Assembly (NCBI GenBank): GCA_019414205.1
Contig: DXML01000021.1
Span: 16,758-80,757, forward strand
DNA length: 64,000 bases
Direction of reading: 5' to 3'
From: Collinsella sp.
GTDB lineage: Bacteria > Actinomycetota > Coriobacteriia > Coriobacteriales > Coriobacteriaceae
Part shown: piece by piece, positions 61,035 through 64,000 of the stretch
How the letters are laid out: each line of letters opens with the position of its first letter
How positions within the stretch are numbered: position 1 is the stretch's first letter
The notes under the pieces: model-generated
Told to the model about the DNA's origin: nothing
Databases searched by the model: none
What the model saw: only the letters and a program-made list of their open reading frames with translations
Translations under genes and position numbers: made by a program

Positions 61035-62015
61035 ATGAAATTCGCACGCGATTGTCGTTCGAGCGAATCCAACGAAGCAACCGCGCAGCTGCTGTTCGAA
61101 GCGCTGCCGTGGATTAAGAACCTGACCGGCAAGACGGTTGTTATCAAATATGGCGGAGCCGCCATGGTTGATGAGCAGCTGCGCCGCGACGTGATGAGCG
61201 ACATCGTCCTGCTTAAGATCATCGGCATGCGCCCCGTCATCGTGCATGGCGGCGGCAAGGCTATCAACGAGGCGCTTAGCCACTACGACATCCCCGTCGA
61301 GTTTAAGAACGGCCAGCGCGTGACCACGCCGGCGACCATGGATATCGTGCGCGAGGTGCTGGGCGGCAAGGTCAACCAGGAGCTGGTCGCGGCGCTCAAC
61401 CATCACGGCAACCTGGCCGTGGGCGTTTCGGGCAGCGATGCCGGTACGCTCATCGCCGAGCCGCTCGACCCCGAACTCGGCCGCGTAGGCAAGGTCACGC
61501 ACGTCAACACCGACTATATCGAGCGCCTGCTCGATAGCGAGTACATCCCCGTCATCGCTACCGTCGCGGCGGGGGAGGACGGCGGTTTCTTCAACATCAA
61601 CGCCGATACCGCCGCCGGTGCCGTTGCGGCGGCGCTGCATGCGCACAAGGCGATCTTTTTGACCGACGTCGACGGCCTGTACAAGGACTTTAGCGATAAA
61701 GACTCACTCATCTCCAACCTAACACTCGACGAGGTTAACGAAATGCTCTACGGCGGCGAGGTCGATAAGGGCATGATTCCCAAGCTGCGCGCGGCCGTCG
61801 ATGCGCTTGCCGGCGGCGTATTTCGCGCTCACATCATCAATGGCACCACGCCGCATTCGCTGCTGCTGGAGCTGCTGACCGATGCCGGCGTCGGCACCGT
61901 GATCCATTCCACCGAGACGGCTTACGAGTTCGATACGCATCCGCATCCGCTTTCGACGTTTGCTGCGCGTCTGACCGAGAACCTCGACGAGGTCGAGAAG
62001 CTTCAGACGGTCTAG
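61035..62015 (+). CDS. argB: Acetylglutamate kinase
   Basis: 326 residues from ATG 61035. Amino-acid kinase fold: VIKYGGAAM, HGGGKAINEAL, FLTDVDGLYKD. Phosphorylates N-acetylglutamate, often the arginine-inhibited step. Longer than the E. coli enzyme, with an N-terminal helix of about 30 residues as in arginine-sensitive hexameric forms. Confidence 0.95.
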   Translation: MKFARDCRSSESNEATAQLLFEALPWIKNLTGKTVVIKYGGAAMVDEQLRRDVMSDIVLLKIIGMRPVIVHGGGKAINEALSHYDIPVEFKNGQRVTTPATMDIVREVLGGKVNQELVAALNHHGNLAVGVSGSDAGTLIAEPLDPELGRVGKVTHVNTDYIERLLDSEYIPVIATVAAGEDGGFFNINADTAAGAVAAALHAHKAIFLTDVDGLYKDFSDKDSLISNLTLDEVNEMLYGGEVDKGMIPKLRAAVDALAGGVFRAHIINGTTPHSLLLELLTDAGVGTVIHSTETAYEFDTHPHPLSTFAARLTENLDEVEKLQTV

Positions 62016-62084
62016 CTGACTCGCAGCCGCCCCATTCCTGCACCCATAGGCCTGCGCCGTCTGGCGCCCAACGAAAGGCATCCC

Positions 62085-63368
62085 ATGTCACTTGCAGCTC
62101 AGCAATCGCTTGAATCCCATTACGTTATGCATACCTTTGGCCGCTCTCCGGTCGAGTTTGTCGAGGGTCACGGCATGAAGCTCACCGGCGACGATGGCCG
62201 TGAGTACCTCGACTTTCTTGCCGGCATCGGCGTGTGCAGCCTAGGTCATGGCAACCTGGCTGTGCTCTCGGCACTTGAGGCACAGACCAAAAAGCTCATG
62301 CATGTCTCCAATTACTTCTACATTGAGCAGCGCGGACAGGTCGCGGCGCTGCTGTCCAAGCTTGCTAACGACGACGCAGATGGTGCGCGCGTGCTTGCCG
62401 ATGCCATTGCCGCCGGCGATGAGACCACGGCAGCTGCTCTTGGTGCCCCGGCTGCGGACGAGCAGGTGTGGGAGACCTTCTTTGCCAACTCCGGCGCCGA
62501 GGCCAACGAGGGCTCGATGAAGCTCGCGCGCCTGTACGCCAAGCGTGCCGGTAACGGCGGCAACACCATCGTGTGCATGCGCGGCGGCTTCCACGGCCGT
62601 ACGCTCGAGACCATTGCCGCCACCATGCAGGATTGGCTGCAGGATAGTTTCCGCCCACTGCCGGGTGGCTTTGTGGCCTGCACGCCCAACGATATCGATG
62701 AACTGCGTGCGATCTTTAAGCAGCTGGGGAGCGAAATTTGCGCCGTGATGCTCGAGCCGATCCAGGGCGAGAGCGGTGTGCACCCCATGACCGAGGAGTT
62801 TATGGCGGCAGCGCGAGACCTGGCACACGAAGTGGGCGCCGTGCTTATCGCCGACGAGGTCCAGTGCGGCATCTTCCGCTCCGGCAAGCCGTTTGCATTC
62901 CAAACCTATGGCGTGGAGCCCGACATCATGAGCCTTGCCAAGGGGATTGCCGATGGCGTGCCCATGGGTGCCGTCATGGCAAAGAAGGAGATTGCCGACG
63001 TGTTTAAGCCGGGCGACCACGGCTCGACCTTTGGCGGCAGCTGCCTGGCCATTGCGGCGTGCGCCGCGACGCTCTCCGCGCTCGTGCGCGGCGATTATGC
63101 CGACCATGCTGCCAAGGTGGGTGCCTATATGGAGGCAAAGCTCGCCAAGCTGCCGCACGTGACCGAGGTGCGTGGCCGCGGCTTGATGCTCGGCTGTGAT
63201 TTGGATGATGCCGCGGGCGACGCGCATGATGTTGTTGCCCGCGCGCTGACCGCCGGTGCCGTGACCAACGCTACAGGTGCGCATACGCTGCGTTTCCTGC
63301 CGCCACTTGTCTGCGAAGAAGCCGACGTGGACAGCCTGATCAAGACCCTGTCGGACGTTTTGGCCTAA
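62085..63368 (+). CDS. argD: Acetylornithine aminotransferase
   Basis: 427 residues, PLP-dependent class III aminotransferase. FFANSGAEANEGSMKLAR, the Schiff-base Lys in SLAKGIADGVPMGA, and QGESGVHPM. A 30-residue insertion near 90-125 (acidic, Ala-rich) is unusual in the family. Converts N-acetylglutamate semialdehyde to N-acetylornithine. argF or argGH are not in the window. Confidence 0.95.
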   Translation: MSLAAQQSLESHYVMHTFGRSPVEFVEGHGMKLTGDDGREYLDFLAGIGVCSLGHGNLAVLSALEAQTKKLMHVSNYFYIEQRGQVAALLSKLANDDADGARVLADAIAAGDETTAAALGAPAADEQVWETFFANSGAEANEGSMKLARLYAKRAGNGGNTIVCMRGGFHGRTLETIAATMQDWLQDSFRPLPGGFVACTPNDIDELRAIFKQLGSEICAVMLEPIQGESGVHPMTEEFMAAARDLAHEVGAVLIADEVQCGIFRSGKPFAFQTYGVEPDIMSLAKGIADGVPMGAVMAKKEIADVFKPGDHGSTFGGSCLAIAACAATLSALVRGDYADHAAKVGAYMEAKLAKLPHVTEVRGRGLMLGCDLDDAAGDAHDVVARALTAGAVTNATGAHTLRFLPPLVCEEADVDSLIKTLSDVLA

Positions 63369-63499
63369 CACAGCGAAATAACTTAACTTTGACCGGGTTC
63401 CGGACTGCGGACGTGCCCTATGTGGCATGATTCAGCGGTCTGGAGCCCGTTTTGCCTTAGTTTTGCTAAGGCGGGGAGACCTGCTGGTCAAAAAACATC

Positions 63500-63686
63500 A
63501 AATATGAGTACTGTTATCGATTTGGTAGCAGCAATTTTGGACTAATAAGGCCAGATAGCTAGTCGAAATGGCGATGAATGTACGATTTTGATCCAATTGT
63601 TAGTCCTTATAATGGACATATGTTGCGTAACTTAAGCAAATACTATCTTTTGATATGTTGTAAGCAAGGTAGCAGTACTCATTTTT
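63500..63686. repeat. MITE-like element with 19-bp terminal inverted repeats
   Basis: AAATATGAGTACTGTTATC (63500-63518) and GGTAGCAGTACTCATTTTT (63668-63686) match in inverted orientation at 16 of 19 positions. An AT-rich interior of about 150 bases holds a partial inner inverted repeat (GGACTAATAAGG / TTAGTCCTTAT). Confidence 0.5.
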
Positions 63687-63724
63687 GCCATTTTCTGGCC
63701 ACGGCCTTTGTGACAGTCGTGCTG

Positions 63725-63751
63725 GCGGGTTCGAATCCCATGCGCTGGGCC
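63725..63751 (+). repeat. 27-bp tRNA 3'-end-like direct repeat, copy 1
   Basis: GCGGGTTCGAATCCCATGCG followed by CTGGGCC; the GGTTCGAATCC core is that of a tRNA T-loop, but no D or anticodon arm precedes it. The same 27 bases are at 63911-63937. Confidence 0.6.
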
Positions 63752-63910
63752 TGAAAAAGGAAAGGCCCCCATAGCTGGGAGCCTATCAAATCAGTGGTGG
63801 CGATGAGGGATGTCCGCGTGCGGCTGGCGCCGCCCGCGCCCCGCTTCGTCGCTCCGCTCCTCGCGTGCTGCGCTGGAAAACGCTTCGCGTTTCCTCAGCT
63901 CCGCACCCTT

Positions 63911-63937
63911 GCGGGTTCGAATCCCATGCGCTGGGCC
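63911..63937 (+). repeat. 27-bp tRNA 3'-end-like direct repeat, copy 2
   Basis: Identical to 63725-63751. Preceded by CCGCACCCTTGCGG, a small hairpin that could be a variable arm, but upstream sequence does not form a complete tRNA. Confidence 0.6.
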
Positions 63938-64000
63938 CAAAAAAGAAGGCTCTGTTAGACCATAATTGACATATAGGTGATGCCACCGTGGTATAATGGA

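Larger units (their letters stand above)
63369..64000. other. Intergenic region to window end
   Basis: Holds a MITE-like element (63500-63686), two copies of a 27-base tRNA 3'-end-like sequence (63725, 63911) and, at the right edge, TTGACA (63966-63971) and TATAAT (63992-63997) with a long 20-base spacer, a possible promoter for a gene beyond the window. No protein gene is supported. Confidence 0.5.

Noticed and set aside
60054..61646. Minus-strand frame opposite argJ-argB
   Set aside because: Antisense to two well-conserved arginine genes; no ribosome site or domain.
63786..63986. 66-residue minus-strand protein near the window end
   Set aside because: It is a translation of the tRNA-like repeat and neighbouring GC-rich palindromic DNA, a common false call.

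Overview
The window is about 60% GC and looks like a Coriobacteriia gut anaerobe, most likely Collinsella or a close relative. This is inferred from gene content and style: a giant fused 2-hydroxyacyl-CoA dehydratase-type protein, an acyl-CoA-type gluBCDA glutamate importer, an argCJBD cluster, a riboflavin ECF transporter with fused ATPases, and abundant intergenic palindromes. No rRNA gene, complete tRNA, CRISPR array, phage or transposase gene was seen.

Layout. 1-1570: two polytopic membrane proteins, the first cut by the window edge. 1684-6005 (minus): a class-I amidotransferase-like hydrolase, then a polar amino-acid importer (binding lipoprotein, two permeases, ATPase) with a good promoter. 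6006-6583: repeat-rich gap. 6584-8365 (minus): dxs. 8594-14224: HD protein, CmpB-like membrane protein, amt and a PII protein, a TetR regulator with its MFS pump. 14340-15197: HAD phosphatase. 15198-16035: repeats plus a compact candidate type I toxin-antitoxin locus. 16036-21536: TetR regulator and the 1592-residue dehydratase system.

21537-26800 is an AT-rich island carrying a LysR regulator, two tandem small cysteine-rich peptides, a SPASM radical SAM maturase, an ABC exporter broken by a one-base frameshift, and a CPBP-like membrane protein. It reads as a RiPP (ribosomally made, modified peptide) cluster. It is bracketed by an imperfect ~455-bp duplication of the 3' end of the dehydratase gene, so the native 3' end is stranded at 26801-27256, next to a 3-hydroxyacyl-CoA dehydrogenase.

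27467-50364 holds housekeeping and envelope genes: a DUF389 protein with an EF-hand-like loop, an OPT transporter, coaX, dCMP deaminase, a NifU-like protein, lgt, a large membrane protein, yebC, an Asp23/AmaP cluster, YitT, zinc-ribbon membrane proteins, two hydrolases and an LTA-synthase-like enzyme. 50365-51087 looks like a decayed zinc-uptake locus. groES-groEL follow, then a 145-bp palindrome. 53799-58222 is a flavin module: FMN riboswitch, RibU, fused EcfA, EcfT and two small flavin-binding-type proteins. 58358-63368 is an ArgR-box-preceded argCJBD operon. The last 630 bases hold a MITE-like element and a 27-bp direct repeat resembling a tRNA 3' end.

The strongest candidates for undescribed biology are the two-peptide cysteine-rich RiPP island and the par-like type I toxin-antitoxin locus near 15.6-15.9 kb. 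A family of hairpins sharing a GGGACAG-like centre but with different arms recurs between genes across the window.
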